Shown: piece after piece, positions 33,916 through 42,532 of the stretch
How positions within the stretch are numbered: the first letter of the stretch is position 1
Layout: each line of letters starts with the position of its first letter
Source: Allopusillimonas ginsengisoli
GTDB taxonomy: Bacteria > Pseudomonadota > Gammaproteobacteria > Burkholderiales > Burkholderiaceae_B
Direction of reading: 5' to 3'
Length of the DNA stretch: 64,000 nt
Assembly (NCBI RefSeq): GCF_004153455.1
Contig: NZ_SDQE01000012.1
Coordinates: 62,001-126,000 of the forward strand
Program-made: the position numbers and the translations under genes
Notes under the pieces: generated by a model
Told to the model about the DNA's origin: nothing
Seen by the model: only the letters and a program-made list of their open reading frames with translations
Databases searched by the model: none

Positions 33916-35147
33916 CCGAACCCCTGTCGCGGCCCGCGCACAAGAACCCTGTTGCCCGCACACGCCAGGCCACCCGGCCACCTGCCGCACGCAGTCGGCG
34001 CGCACTGGGCCTGACAGCCGCCGCCGCGTTGGGGCGCTTTGAATTGCAGGTGTGTCAGGCGTGCAGCGCAGTACAGTATCCGCCGCGCGAAGTTTGCCAT
34101 GACTGCCTGTCGGACGCGTTGCGCTGGCAAGCGGTGGATGCGACGGGGCGGCTGCTGGCGACAACCGTCTTGAGTCACAGCAACGATCTGTATTTTCGTG
34201 AACGATTGCCCTGGCGCATTGGCACGGTGCAGATGCGGGCGGGCCCTTCGGTTGTTGCGCATGTGCATGGCGACTGTCGCGAAGGTGACGAGGTGCAGCT
34301 GACGCTCAAGCTGGATCGCAGCGGCCAAGCCGTGATGATAGCCCTACCCTTACAGGCGACCCCTCATATGGAAGACGATAAAACCTTGCGCGAAACCTCT
34401 TGCGACCCCAAGTTTCGGCGCGTGCTGGTGACAGACGGCAAGACGGCCGTCGGCCTGACCGTGATCCGAGCGCTGCTTGATGCCGGGGTGACTGCCGTGT
34501 TTGCCGGCGACCCAGAAATCTGGCGGCGCTCGGCCGAGTTCGATGCGCTGTGCCAGGATGAGCGCGTGCATGTACAGGATATGAATATCACCGATACGGA
34601 TTCGGTGCAGCGCATTGCGCGCTCCATCGGCGGCAAGGTCGATATTCTCATCAACACAGCAGATCATCAGCGCGAGGGCGGTATTCTGTTCAATCGCGAT
34701 ATGAACAAGGCGCGCGATGCGCTGGATGTGAACTGCCTGGGACTGATCCGGCTTGCCCAGCACTTTGGCCCCGCCATGTCGGGCCGTGCCGCCGATGGCG
34801 TCAACAATGCCGTGGCCTGGGTGAATGTCTTGTCTATCTATGCACATGCCAATCTGCCCGCGCAGGGTGTCTGGTCCGTGTCGCAGGCCGCGGCGCTCTC
34901 TGTAGCGCAGTGTTTGCGCCACGAATTTCTGACTTCTGGCGTGCGCGTGATCAATGTGTTTGCGGGCCCCCTGGATCACGAATGGGAGCAGTTGACGCCG
35001 CCGCCGCGTGTCAATCCCAAGGCCGTGGCAACGGCCATCGTCAAGGCCCTGCAGCAAGGCACCGAAGATGCCTATGTAGGCGACGTCGCGCAGGAATTTC
35101 TGGCGCGCTGGCGAGACAACCCCAAAGGGCTGGAGCGGGAGCTTTGA
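33912..35147 (+). CDS. Fusion of DUF35 zinc-ribbon/OB-fold with a degenerate SDR domain
   Basis: 411 residues in two parts. Residues ~40-150 are the DUF35 module: zinc ribbon Cys48-x2-Cys51 and Cys62-x2-Cys65 (CQAC, CHDC), then an OB-fold (LLATTVLSHSN, then GPSVVAHVHGD). Residues ~168-400 are SDR-like, but the Gly-rich cofactor loop reads VTDGKTAVGL in place of TGxxxGxG, the YxxxK motif is WSVSQ (Trp321, Gln325), and NNAG is lost. Only the Ser308 position looks kept. The second half is therefore probably not a dehydrogenase. The DUF35 half should dock on the thiolase-like protein encoded upstream. ATG 33912 overlaps that gene's stop codon. Confidence 0.8.
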   Translation: MTEPLSRPAHKNPVARTRQATRPPAARSRRALGLTAAAALGRFELQVCQACSAVQYPPREVCHDCLSDALRWQAVDATGRLLATTVLSHSNDLYFRERLPWRIGTVQMRAGPSVVAHVHGDCREGDEVQLTLKLDRSGQAVMIALPLQATPHMEDDKTLRETSCDPKFRRVLVTDGKTAVGLTVIRALLDAGVTAVFAGDPEIWRRSAEFDALCQDERVHVQDMNITDTDSVQRIARSIGGKVDILINTADHQREGGILFNRDMNKARDALDVNCLGLIRLAQHFGPAMSGRAADGVNNAVAWVNVLSIYAHANLPAQGVWSVSQAAALSVAQCLRHEFLTSGVRVINVFAGPLDHEWEQLTPPPRVNPKAVATAIVKALQQGTEDAYVGDVAQEFLARWRDNPKGLEREL

Positions 35148-35198
35148 CTCGGTAAAACACGCCGGTCCCTACCCGGCACGCATACTACAGGAGAGACA

Positions 35199-35984
35199 AT
35201 GAGCACCAACGGATTAAGCCAGTTCATGGCCGATCTGGCCTCAGGAAAAATCAGGATCATCGACCTGACCGAAACGCTGACGCCAGAGTTTCCCACCATC
35301 GTGTTGCCGCCCGAGTTCGGCCAGGCCTGGCCGTTTCGCATCGAGGAGATTTCGCATTACGATGAGCGCGGCCCTGCTTGGTACTGGAACAATTTTTCGA
35401 TGTCGGAGCATACAGGCACGCACTTTGATGCGCCCGCGCACTGGATCAGCGGCAAGGATCAGCCCGACAATACGGTGGATACGATTCCACTGGATGCGTT
35501 TATCGCGCAGGCGTGTGTGCTGGACTGTTCGGCCGAGTCGCGAGAGAACCCGGATTTCTTGCTGACCATACCCTTTGTCGAGCAATGGGAAGCCAAGCAT
35601 GGCAAGATTCCAGCCAGGTCCTGGGTATTCATGCGCACAGACTGGTCCAAGCGCGAAAAGCCGGTTGAATATCTGAACATGCGCGAAGACGGCGCCCATT
35701 CGCCCGGCCCTGATGCCGAAGTGGTTCCCTGGCTCATCAAGGAGCGCGACGTCCATGGCTTCGGCACGGAGTCCGTGGGCACCGACACGGGCCAGGCGCA
35801 GCATCTGGATCCGCCTTTTCCCTGTCACTACTTCATGCATGGCAACAATCGCTACGGGTTGCAGTGCATGACCAATCTGGATCAACTGCCGCCGACCGGC
35901 TCAGTGATCTTCTCGGCCCCCCTGAAAATACGTCGCGGTTCAGGCAGCCCATTGCGGGTGCTGGCATTGGCGCCGACGGTATAG
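35199..35984 (+). CDS. Cyclase-family metal hydrolase (isatin hydrolase / kynurenine formamidase fold)
   Basis: 261 residues. The family motif HxGTHxDxPxH is complete as HTGTHFDAPAH (His71, His75, Asp77, His81), which binds Mn or Zn; a second conserved stretch is GTDTGQAQHLDPPFPCHYFM. Known members hydrolyse cyclic or N-formyl amides, including isatin to isatinate in bacterial indole-3-acetate breakdown and N-formylkynurenine. In this operon, lactam opening of an oxindole product fits best. It begins 51 bases after the fusion gene and has GGAGAG before its ATG. Confidence 0.8.
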   Translation: MSTNGLSQFMADLASGKIRIIDLTETLTPEFPTIVLPPEFGQAWPFRIEEISHYDERGPAWYWNNFSMSEHTGTHFDAPAHWISGKDQPDNTVDTIPLDAFIAQACVLDCSAESRENPDFLLTIPFVEQWEAKHGKIPARSWVFMRTDWSKREKPVEYLNMREDGAHSPGPDAEVVPWLIKERDVHGFGTESVGTDTGQAQHLDPPFPCHYFMHGNNRYGLQCMTNLDQLPPTGSVIFSAPLKIRRGSGSPLRVLALAPTV

Positions 35985-35996
35985 GGAATGACAGGC

Positions 35997-36725
35997 ATGA
36001 GTGAAAGAAACATCGCCCTGGTCACTGGCGGCAGCGCGGGCATAGGTGCGGAGATTTGCCGTCAGATGCTGGATGCGGACTATGAGGTTATCTCAATGGC
36101 TCGCCGCGCGCCGGAGTTTGCGCATGCGCGCCTGCATGCTGTGCAGGTGGACCTGCTGGATGCGAAGGCTGTGGCGCAAGCCGGCGCTGAGCTTGCGGCT
36201 CAATACGCCATCAGCCATGTTGTGCATAACGCAGGCGTTATCTGGCCCAATCTGCTGCCCGATGTGACGATGGATGAGCTGCAAGGCCTGACGCAAATCC
36301 ACTTGGGTGCGGCGATCAGTCTGGTCCAGGCCGTATTGCCTGCCATGGAACAGGCCGGTTTCGGCCGCATAGTGCTGATGTCGTCGCGTGGCGCGCTGGG
36401 CGTGCCCACGCGTACGGCCTACTCGGCCACCAAGGCAGGCATGGTCGGCATGGCGCGCACGTGGGCGCTGGAACTTGCACCCAAAGGCATTACCGTCAAT
36501 GTCGTGGCGCCAGGGCCCGTCCAGACGGATATGTTTTACGATGTCATTCCCGCAGGCAGCGAACGCGAGCACAATATTGCCAAGGGCATACCGGTGCAGC
36601 GGCTGGGGCGGGCGGACGACGTGGCGCGGGCGGTAATGTTTTTTGCCGACCCGGCCAACAGTTTTATTACTGGTCAGACGCTATACGTATGCGGCGGCGC
36701 CAGTGTAAGCTCGGTGACGATCTGA
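35997..36725 (+). CDS. Short-chain dehydrogenase/reductase
   Basis: A 242-residue classical SDR with all functional motifs: TGGSAGIG (residues 10-17), HNAG with Asn78, Ser130 and Tyr142-x3-Lys146 (YSATK). This contrasts with the degenerate SDR half encoded two genes upstream. It presumably oxidises or reduces a hydroxyl or keto group of a pathway intermediate, possibly a dioxindole. ATG 35997 is preferred because GGGA stands 10 bases before it; the ATG at 35988 is too close to that sequence. Confidence 0.83.
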   Translation: MSERNIALVTGGSAGIGAEICRQMLDADYEVISMARRAPEFAHARLHAVQVDLLDAKAVAQAGAELAAQYAISHVVHNAGVIWPNLLPDVTMDELQGLTQIHLGAAISLVQAVLPAMEQAGFGRIVLMSSRGALGVPTRTAYSATKAGMVGMARTWALELAPKGITVNVVAPGPVQTDMFYDVIPAGSEREHNIAKGIPVQRLGRADDVARAVMFFADPANSFITGQTLYVCGGASVSSVTI

Positions 36726-36762
36726 GTTGCCATCCATAAAACCACACCAACGGAGACAAACC

Positions 36763-37914
36763 ATGCTGTTCAGAACCTTAGCTTTATCCGCCGCGTTGTT
36801 TGCCGTCCTTGGCACAGCGCCCGCCAGCGCCCAGGTCAAGGTGGGCGTCGTCACTTCTGCCACGGGGCCCACCGCCCTGATAGGCATTCCGCAGAAGAAC
36901 ACCGTTGCGCTGCTGCCAAAGAAGATCGGCGATCTTACGGTGGAGTACATTTCTTTGGACGATGCCAGTGATCCGACGCAATCGGTCACGAATTTCAAAA
37001 AGCTGATTTCAGAAGAAAAAGTCGATGCCTTGATTGGCCCTTCGGGTTCACCCAACGCCATGGGTGTCATCCAGTTTGCGGCGGAATCGGGCACCCCCAT
37101 GCTGGCGCCCGTCGGCACAGCGTCGGTTGTGCTGCCCATGACGCCCGACAAGAAGTGGGTATTCAAGACCACGCAGAACGATGACATTATCGCCAAGGCG
37201 CTGGTTGGACACATGGCCAAGCACGGCATCAAAACGGCCGCCTTCATCGGCCTGAACGACGCCTATGGCGAGAACTGGCTCAAGGTTTTAACCGGGCTGG
37301 CCAAAGAGCACAATATCGAGATCGTGGCGGTGGAGCGCTATCAGCGTTCCGACAGCTCAGTGACGGGGCAGGCACTCAAGGTGTTTGCGGCCAATCCTGA
37401 TGCCGTGTTGATTGCTGGCACGGGTTCGGCAGCGGTGCTGCCCGAAACAACGCTGGCCAAGCAGGGCTACAAGGGCAAGTATTACCAGACGCACGGCGCG
37501 GCCCTGCCGGCCTTTCTGAAACTGGGCGGCAAGGATGTCGAGGGTACGATTCTTGCGGCAAGCCTGATGCTGGTGCTGCCCGAGATCGACGACTCGAATC
37601 CGTCCAAGAAGGTGGCCGAAGACTATATTGCCCGTTACACCAAGCTGTATGGCGAAAAGCCGGCCACCTTCGGCGCCAACGTGTACGACGCGGGCCTGCT
37701 GCTTGAGCAAGCGATCCCGGAGGCCGCCAAGGCGGCTAAACCAGGCACCAAGGAGTTTCGCAGTGCGCTGCGCGATGCCCTGGAAAAAACGCATGAGCTG
37801 GTGGCGACGCAGGGCGTGTACAACATGTCTGCCGACGACCACAGTGGCTTCGATGATCGCGGGCGTGAGCTGATCACCGTGAAAGACGGCGAATGGCGCT
37901 TGATCAAAGAATAG
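36763..37914 (+). CDS. ABC transporter substrate-binding protein, LivK-like
   Basis: A 383-residue periplasmic binding protein with a signal peptide ending in APASAQ. The Leu/Ile/Val-type fold is visible (VKVGVVTSATGPTALIG, DASDPTQSVTNFKKLI, ALIGPSGS, GLNDAYGENWLKVL). Such proteins of aromatic catabolic operons often bind phenyl-compounds. It is the last gene of the operon and no permease or ATPase genes follow, so it must borrow a transporter encoded elsewhere. CGGAGA precedes the ATG. Its 3' end overlaps the convergent AraC gene by 11 bases. Confidence 0.87.
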   Translation: MLFRTLALSAALFAVLGTAPASAQVKVGVVTSATGPTALIGIPQKNTVALLPKKIGDLTVEYISLDDASDPTQSVTNFKKLISEEKVDALIGPSGSPNAMGVIQFAAESGTPMLAPVGTASVVLPMTPDKKWVFKTTQNDDIIAKALVGHMAKHGIKTAAFIGLNDAYGENWLKVLTGLAKEHNIEIVAVERYQRSDSSVTGQALKVFAANPDAVLIAGTGSAAVLPETTLAKQGYKGKYYQTHGAALPAFLKLGGKDVEGTILAASLMLVLPEIDDSNPSKKVAEDYIARYTKLYGEKPATFGANVYDAGLLLEQAIPEAAKAAKPGTKEFRSALRDALEKTHELVATQGVYNMSADDHSGFDDRGRELITVKDGEWRLIKE

Positions 37915-38866
37915 ACGCTTGCTGCTGACGCCGCCATTCGGTGGGTGAAACCCCGAAGCGGCGGCGGAAAGCATGGCTGAAAGCGGCTGAATCCGAGAAG
38001 CCGTGCTGGTACGCCAGCTCGCTGATCTGGCGGGTGAGCGTTGTGTCTGCCAGCAGGCTGCGGCAGCGCTCCAGGCGCGCGCCCTGGATATAGTCGGCTG
38101 GCGTCTGGCCCTGATTTTCGAACAGCTTGTAGAGGTAGCGGCGCGAAACGCGGAAATGCGCTGCGATGCCCGATACAGACAGTGCCGGATCGTGCAGGTT
38201 TTCGTCGATGTGCTGGCAAATAGACCGGAACTGCGCGTGCCGGACTTCATCCAGTCCCGACATGCTGTTTGCGCCACTTTGCTCGCAGACATTCAGGCCT
38301 ATCATCTGCAAGATGGAATGCGCAATATCGCGCGTGGCGGCGGCCGATAGTCCGGGGTTTTCCGAGAGCGCCAGGCGCAGGGTGTGCATGGCAATGCGCG
38401 CGCTGCCGTGCCGAGCGCTGAAGGCACGCGCCACAGCGCGCTGAAGATAAGGCTCCCACACAGACATTTGCGCAGATGAAATCTGCAGCACGAGGAAATG
38501 GGCGTCCTGATCCACGGCAACTTCATACGGCCTGGCGGTATCGTACAGGCCCCATTCGCCTGGGTTCAGAATGGCCGAACGCCCTTCCTGAACAATGGTG
38601 CTGCGCCCGGACAGCTGCAGCGTCGCCTTGTAGACGCTTTGCTCGGCGCGGCTGGCCAGACTGCGCGTGCGGCATACGCGCTGCGCCGACGTGATCAGCT
38701 CGGTGACATGCAGGCTGCCCAGCGTGTCGCTGGCAGCCGTGTTCAGGAAAGGCCCGCCTGTGCTGGCACGGACTTCCAGTGGAACAAAATATTCACATAC
38801 GCCATCACGCCATGGACCATGGCTGTTGAAATGGCGAGGTGGCGTGCGCAATAGCATGGGCGTCAT
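37904..38866 (-). CDS. AraC-family regulator with AraC_binding_2 domain (FeaR/NphR-like)
   Basis: 320 residues. The N-terminal ligand domain (GPFLNTAASDTLGSLHVTEL, then SRAEQSVYKATLQLSG, then NPGEWGLYDTARPYEV) resembles that of FeaR, which senses aromatic aldehydes in phenylethylamine breakdown. The C-terminal AraC domain has two HTH units (DPALSVSGIAAHFRVSRRYL and RQISELAYQHGFSDSAAFSHA). It sits between the oxygenase operon and the aromatic amine dehydrogenase operon and is read in the direction of the latter, so activation of the amine operon is the likeliest role. Confidence 0.85.
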   Translation of the reverse strand: MTPMLLRTPPRHFNSHGPWRDGVCEYFVPLEVRASTGGPFLNTAASDTLGSLHVTELITSAQRVCRTRSLASRAEQSVYKATLQLSGRSTIVQEGRSAILNPGEWGLYDTARPYEVAVDQDAHFLVLQISSAQMSVWEPYLQRAVARAFSARHGSARIAMHTLRLALSENPGLSAAATRDIAHSILQMIGLNVCEQSGANSMSGLDEVRHAQFRSICQHIDENLHDPALSVSGIAAHFRVSRRYLYKLFENQGQTPADYIQGARLERCRSLLADTTLTRQISELAYQHGFSDSAAFSHAFRRRFGVSPTEWRRQQQASIL

Positions 38867-39004
38867 ACACCTGATGCCTTAAAAAATGCGCTTGCGTGCA
38901 TACGCCGGAGAGGCCCGGTGCGCAGGCGCTTGTACAACCTTTATACCTAAATCAAGCTGGGCAGGCCATGAGTAGAAACCTTTAGATGTGTGCAGAGGCG
39001 TCGC

Positions 39005-39042
39005 CCGTCGCCATGTGGTCGCCGGGACCAGCCCCGCGACGG
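39005..39042. terminator. Hairpin at the end of the amine dehydrogenase operon
   Basis: Outer arms CCGTCGC and GCGACGG enclose an inner TGGTC/GACCA stem, 9 bases beyond the stop codon of the cytochrome c gene. No T-run follows on the minus strand, so it may stabilise the mRNA end rather than terminate alone. Confidence 0.45.
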
Positions 39043-39050
39043 CGATGGCC

Positions 39051-39611
39051 TCACTGCTCTGGGTTGTTGCCAAAGGTATAAGGCGCCAGGGTGTGTCCTT
39101 GCTCCGCCAGTGTACTGGCGAGGGCTTTTCGAACCGTGGTCACATCATCGAAACGGTAAGGTCTGGCCGCACCGATCTCGTTGGCGGTAAACGGTCTGAA
39201 ATCAGGCCCGGCCTGTTCAGGGCTATACGTCATGACTGCCCAGTTCAGCACGTTGGCCAATTCCGCATTGCTCAACTGGGATTGTGCTGCGCCTGGTACC
39301 CGTATCATGTAGTCGCGGCCTGCCGGCAGGCTGGCCAGCAGGCCGATGGAGTTGCGAAAACTGGGCACGCCACGCTGCGCGACGCCGTTGCCGTCGTAGC
39401 GATGGCATCCGGCGCATTGCAGCATATAGTCTTTATAGGCGGCCGTGGAAAGCGTCTGCGCGCTGCCCGATCCGCAGGCAAGGGTGCCCACGATGACAAA
39501 CGGTGCGACGGCAATCCGTCGCACTGCCGCCAGGGCGCGCCCCACCGTACCGAATCGTGCCGGTACAGCCCTGCCCGGGTGGGCAAGGCTGCGGCCTTGG
39601 CGCGTAATCAT
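39051..39611 (-). CDS. Periplasmic monohaem cytochrome c of the aromatic amine dehydrogenase operon
   Basis: 186 residues with a long basic N-terminus and export segment, then a class I cytochrome c domain: CAGCH near residue 66 and probable Met ligand in NWAVMTYSPEQAGP. In Alcaligenes faecalis a small periplasmic c cytochrome gene directly follows the light-chain gene, as here. It may take electrons from the quinone cofactor, alone or after a blue copper protein; no azurin or amicyanin gene is present in the window. GGGGAG precedes the ATG. Confidence 0.83.
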   Translation of the reverse strand: MITRQGRSLAHPGRAVPARFGTVGRALAAVRRIAVAPFVIVGTLACGSGSAQTLSTAAYKDYMLQCAGCHRYDGNGVAQRGVPSFRNSIGLLASLPAGRDYMIRVPGAAQSQLSNAELANVLNWAVMTYSPEQAGPDFRPFTANEIGAARPYRFDDVTTVRKALASTLAEQGHTLAPYTFGNNPEQ

Positions 39612-39627
39612 TTCAGGATTCTCCCCC

Positions 39628-40146
39628 TTAATTCTTGGCGAGCCCGACCACGATCGAGGTTGTGCAGTGGAAGGTGGTGTTTTCGTTGGCCATGCACCAG
39701 TTCACATCGTTATGCAGGAAGAACTCATACCCGGGCCGCTCGCGCGTCTGCGATGAACACAGACAGCGGTTGCATGCTGTCTTGCCGCAGCAGTCGTGAT
39801 AGCTCACGAGATAGTCCTTGCCGTCCTTGGGGTTGTGGCAGGTGCCGACCCAGGAAATCGGTGAGGGTGTCGTCCCTGGCGGACACGTAGTGGGCGTGCC
39901 GCCGCAGCAGGAGCACAAGAAGCCATCCACCGCGCAATAGCGCCAATAGTCGCAGGAACTCAGTTCCTCGTCCGTGGCATCGTCCAGGCCGGGTGATTTG
40001 CCGGCGGCGCGGGCCACGGGCAAGACAGGCATGAGAAAGGCCGATCCGACCAGCGCTTTGCTGATGGAGCACAGTACACTGCGCCGCGATGATTTGTGCG
40101 CGATGTTGCGCGCCATGCTTTCGCCAAATTTATCCAACCAACGCAT
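39628..40146 (-). CDS. aauA: Aralkylamine (aromatic amine) dehydrogenase light chain, TTQ-bearing
   Basis: A 172-residue precursor. The leader has twin arginines (SSRRSVLCS) and a hydrophobic stretch ending PVARA, as in all TTQ light chains. The cofactor precursor tryptophans are Trp99 (ISWVGTC) and Trp150 (NDVNWC); catalytic residues Asp118 (YHDCCG) and Thr162 are present. All four are offset by exactly 10 from the numbers published for the A. faecalis enzyme. The mature part has 14 Cys for disulfides. I start at 40146 because AAGGAG precedes this ATG; it overlaps aauD by 17 bases. The enzyme deaminates phenylethylamine, tyramine and tryptamine in the periplasm. Confidence 0.95.
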   Translation of the reverse strand: MRWLDKFGESMARNIAHKSSRRSVLCSISKALVGSAFLMPVLPVARAAGKSPGLDDATDEELSSCDYWRYCAVDGFLCSCCGGTPTTCPPGTTPSPISWVGTCHNPKDGKDYLVSYHDCCGKTACNRCLCSSQTRERPGYEFFLHNDVNWCMANENTTFHCTTSIVVGLAKN

Positions 40147-40768
40147 TGACGTTCTCCTTGCGCGAAACTTGAACTTCGTTAAGGCCATTATTGGTCAGGT
40201 ATTCCTGGGCGGAAGCCACGCCCAGCTCTTTCGCGGTAAACAGGCTTTCTAGCTGCTCGCGCGAATTGATCAAGCCCTTGGCACGGATAATGCCGTTTTC
40301 ATCGATGAGCACGGCATAGGGCAGCTTGCTGATCTGAAAACCCATACCCAGACTGGTGGAGAGCAGATAGGGAAACTGTTCCAGCCCGGCCTGGCGATAG
40401 AACGCCAGATGCTCGGGCATCTCGCCATCGCTGGCCAGTACGATATCCAGCCATTTCTTTTCGGTCGCGGCCACGGACTTGAGTATGGGCAGCAGCTTCT
40501 TGCAGACAGGGCATGTCGGCGACAGAAAGAACAGCAACTGGCTGCGCGATCCGGCAAGGCCTATCTTCTGGGGGCGACCCAGCATGTCGGCCAGCTCAAA
40601 GGCTGGCGCGGCCTCGCCCACGGCGGGGCCCTTGTCCATGGTCAGCGCACCCATGGGGGCGACGCGCTCATACAGCACGCCGATCTGGCGCGACAGTGCC
40701 AGCACCACCAGCACCAGGCTCAGCACGACGAGCCACAGGACAATGTTGGAAATCATCAAGGCATTCAT
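40130..40768 (-). CDS. aauD: MauD/AauD-type thioredoxin-like maturation protein
   Basis: 212 residues with one N-terminal membrane helix (NIVLWLVVLSLVLVVLAL) and a periplasmic thioredoxin fold carrying CPVC (FFLSPTCPVCKKLLP) near residue 87. MauD-type proteins are needed for the many disulfides of the TTQ light chain, made by the next gene, which it overlaps. GGAG precedes the ATG. Confidence 0.92.
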   Translation of the reverse strand: MNALMISNIVLWLVVLSLVLVVLALSRQIGVLYERVAPMGALTMDKGPAVGEAAPAFELADMLGRPQKIGLAGSRSQLLFFLSPTCPVCKKLLPILKSVAATEKKWLDIVLASDGEMPEHLAFYRQAGLEQFPYLLSTSLGMGFQISKLPYAVLIDENGIIRAKGLINSREQLESLFTAKELGVASAQEYLTNNGLNEVQVSRKENVNALVG

Positions 40769-40777
40769 GGCGTCTCC

Positions 40778-41314
40778 TTATGTTTTTTGAATTCGTTGGT
40801 GTGAATCAATCAATTGATTCAGGCAGAAATACAGGCCCAGCACGGCCAGTGTGGTGCCGAAGAAGGTCAGCGCATCCACCCAGCTCAGGCTGCGCGCGGA
40901 GGCATAGTGCGCGAGCAACGCGGGTACGGCCAGCGCCAGCAACAGGCTGTTGCGCAGCACCAGCCACCAGGACAGCCCGCCGGTTTTCTCCGTGAAGCCG
41001 CCGCAGCCGCAATCGATGTCGCGGCGTCCGCGCAGCAGGTTGGCCACAATGCCGGCGCTGGCCAAGAGCAGCACCGCCATGGCAAGGGCCGCGCCACCGG
41101 CGCGTGTGGTCGGCACTAACAGCATCATGCCGCTGCACAGTTCGGCGGCGATAAACAGCGCTGCAAAAGGCCGTACCCAATTGGCGGGCAACAGGGCATA
41201 GCCCGCTGTGGCATTTTCAAACCGCGCAAAGCTGGCCAGCTTGCCGATCGCGCCCGACAGGAGTATGCCTGCCAGGGCCGCCGAGCCGGCGTAGATCAGG
41301 ATGGGATCTATCAT
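40778..41314 (-). CDS. aauE: MauE/AauE-type membrane protein
   Basis: 178 residues with four to five membrane helices of the MauE/DoxX family ([20 protein letters not shown], then [21 protein letters not shown]). The short loop [15 protein letters not shown] contains a Cys pair that may pass electrons to AauD. It overlaps the heavy-chain gene by four bases, and aauD follows after 9 bases. Mutants of mauE in methylotrophs fail to make stable light chain. Confidence 0.9.
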   Translation of the reverse strand: MIDPILIYAGSAALAGILLSGAIGKLASFARFENATAGYALLPANWVRPFAALFIAAELCSGMMLLVPTTRAGGAALAMAVLLLASAGIVANLLRGRRDIDCGCGGFTEKTGGLSWWLVLRNSLLLALAVPALLAHYASARSLSWVDALTFFGTTLAVLGLYFCLNQLIDSHQRIQKT

Positions 41315-42501
41315 TGCCCGTCTCCGTTATAGGGCTGCGGTTCAACCTGCAGCGCCGCTTCGCCGGCGCCTTCTATGGTTCGCAGGTACTTGGGCTGGGC
41401 GGCGCTGATGTCGTAGATGTTCACATTGCCGCCGTCCAGTGTCAGCAACCGTGGGCTCGGTCCCTGCGCTACAGACATGGACAGGCCGTCGCGGCCGGGC
41501 TCACGCGCAATCCGTTTATTGGTTTTCAGATCGTACACCCAGATTTCAGCCGCGGGATTCTTGTGAGAGCCTTCCTTGCCATCGGGATGCATGAAGACAT
41601 ACAGGCGCTGGTTGGCGCGATCAATGTCGATCACGTTATAGCCGCCTGGCACCCAGCCCTGCGCCTTGTCTTCGTCGTTGAGCAATGACCACACAGGCTC
41701 AAAAGTGATCTCTTCGCCGTCCAGGTTAGCGGTGTAGACGTTGCCATAGAACGATACAAAATAGGCTTTGTCCCGAGTAAGTCCGGGGGCGATGAAAATG
41801 GGGTCCTCCTGCACCGGGAACATTGCTTTACTGCGATGCTGGTTTGCCACTTTTCCCTGCTCATCCAGGTCAATGGACAGCAGCGCGCCGTCGCCGCAAA
41901 TGGTCATGAAACTGTGCGGCTTGTTGGGCAGGGGGATGACGCTCCAGCAGCCTGCTGTCGAGGTGATCTCTCCCGCGAACTCGCCTTTGTCGATATTCAC
42001 GACAGAGATCGAGGTGGCTGGCGTGGCGTTCTGCAGCACAATGAATTTTCCGTCTGTCGTCTGACGGAAGATCCCGCGATAGTTGAGCGCCTGCGCGCGC
42101 TTGGGCGGAATCGATATCTCCTTTTTGAACGTCAGCGCCTGCGCATCCCATACTTCGACAACATCGGTGCGCTTGCCGCGTGTCACGCGCTCGTGATAGG
42201 TGGTCATCACATAGATGTCCTTGCCATCGTGCGAGAGCTGCATGTGCCCGTTGTAGCTGGTGGGTATCATGCCCAGAAACTTGCCGGTTGCGCCGTCGAA
42301 GATGTTCAGGCGGCTTTCGGTCAGGTGCTGGAACACGGAGTCCATCACGTAAACGCGCTGTGACGCGTCCGCCGGGAGCGTGTGCCCGCCAGTGAGTTCC
42401 TCCATGGGTTTTTGCTGGGCTGTCGCCGGCAGCGCCATGGCCAGCAGCGCGATGGCCAGCAGGCCATGCAGTCGGGACCGGGTGAGCGATAAAGTGATCA
42501 T
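41311..42501 (-). CDS. aauB: Aralkylamine dehydrogenase heavy chain
   Basis: A 396-residue periplasmic beta-propeller subunit with a signal peptide ending LPATAQQ. It has the heavy-chain start [22 protein letters not shown] and seven-bladed repeat units such as [20 protein letters not shown] and [20 protein letters not shown], ending in a [19 protein letters not shown] stretch. Two heavy and two light chains form the enzyme. AGGAG is 9 bases before the ATG at 42501. Confidence 0.94.
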   Translation of the reverse strand: MITLSLTRSRLHGLLAIALLAMALPATAQQKPMEELTGGHTLPADASQRVYVMDSVFQHLTESRLNIFDGATGKFLGMIPTSYNGHMQLSHDGKDIYVMTTYHERVTRGKRTDVVEVWDAQALTFKKEISIPPKRAQALNYRGIFRQTTDGKFIVLQNATPATSISVVNIDKGEFAGEITSTAGCWSVIPLPNKPHSFMTICGDGALLSIDLDEQGKVANQHRSKAMFPVQEDPIFIAPGLTRDKAYFVSFYGNVYTANLDGEEITFEPVWSLLNDEDKAQGWVPGGYNVIDIDRANQRLYVFMHPDGKEGSHKNPAAEIWVYDLKTNKRIAREPGRDGLSMSVAQGPSPRLLTLDGGNVNIYDISAAQPKYLRTIEGAGEAALQVEPQPYNGDGQ

Positions 42502-42532
42502 GAATCATGTCTCCTGGCTGGTGGATCCGGTT

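Noticed and set aside
32944-34164. Open frame of 406 codons on the minus strand
   Set aside because: Antisense to the thiolase-like and DUF35-SDR genes, which overlap as ATGA-type coupled genes in a clear operon.
39628-42501. Annotation as methylamine dehydrogenase
   Set aside because: The light chain matches the aromatic amine dehydrogenase of A. faecalis at sequence level and by constant residue offset, the MauG, MauL, MauM and MauN genes are absent, and an arylacetaldehyde-type dehydrogenase leads the operon.
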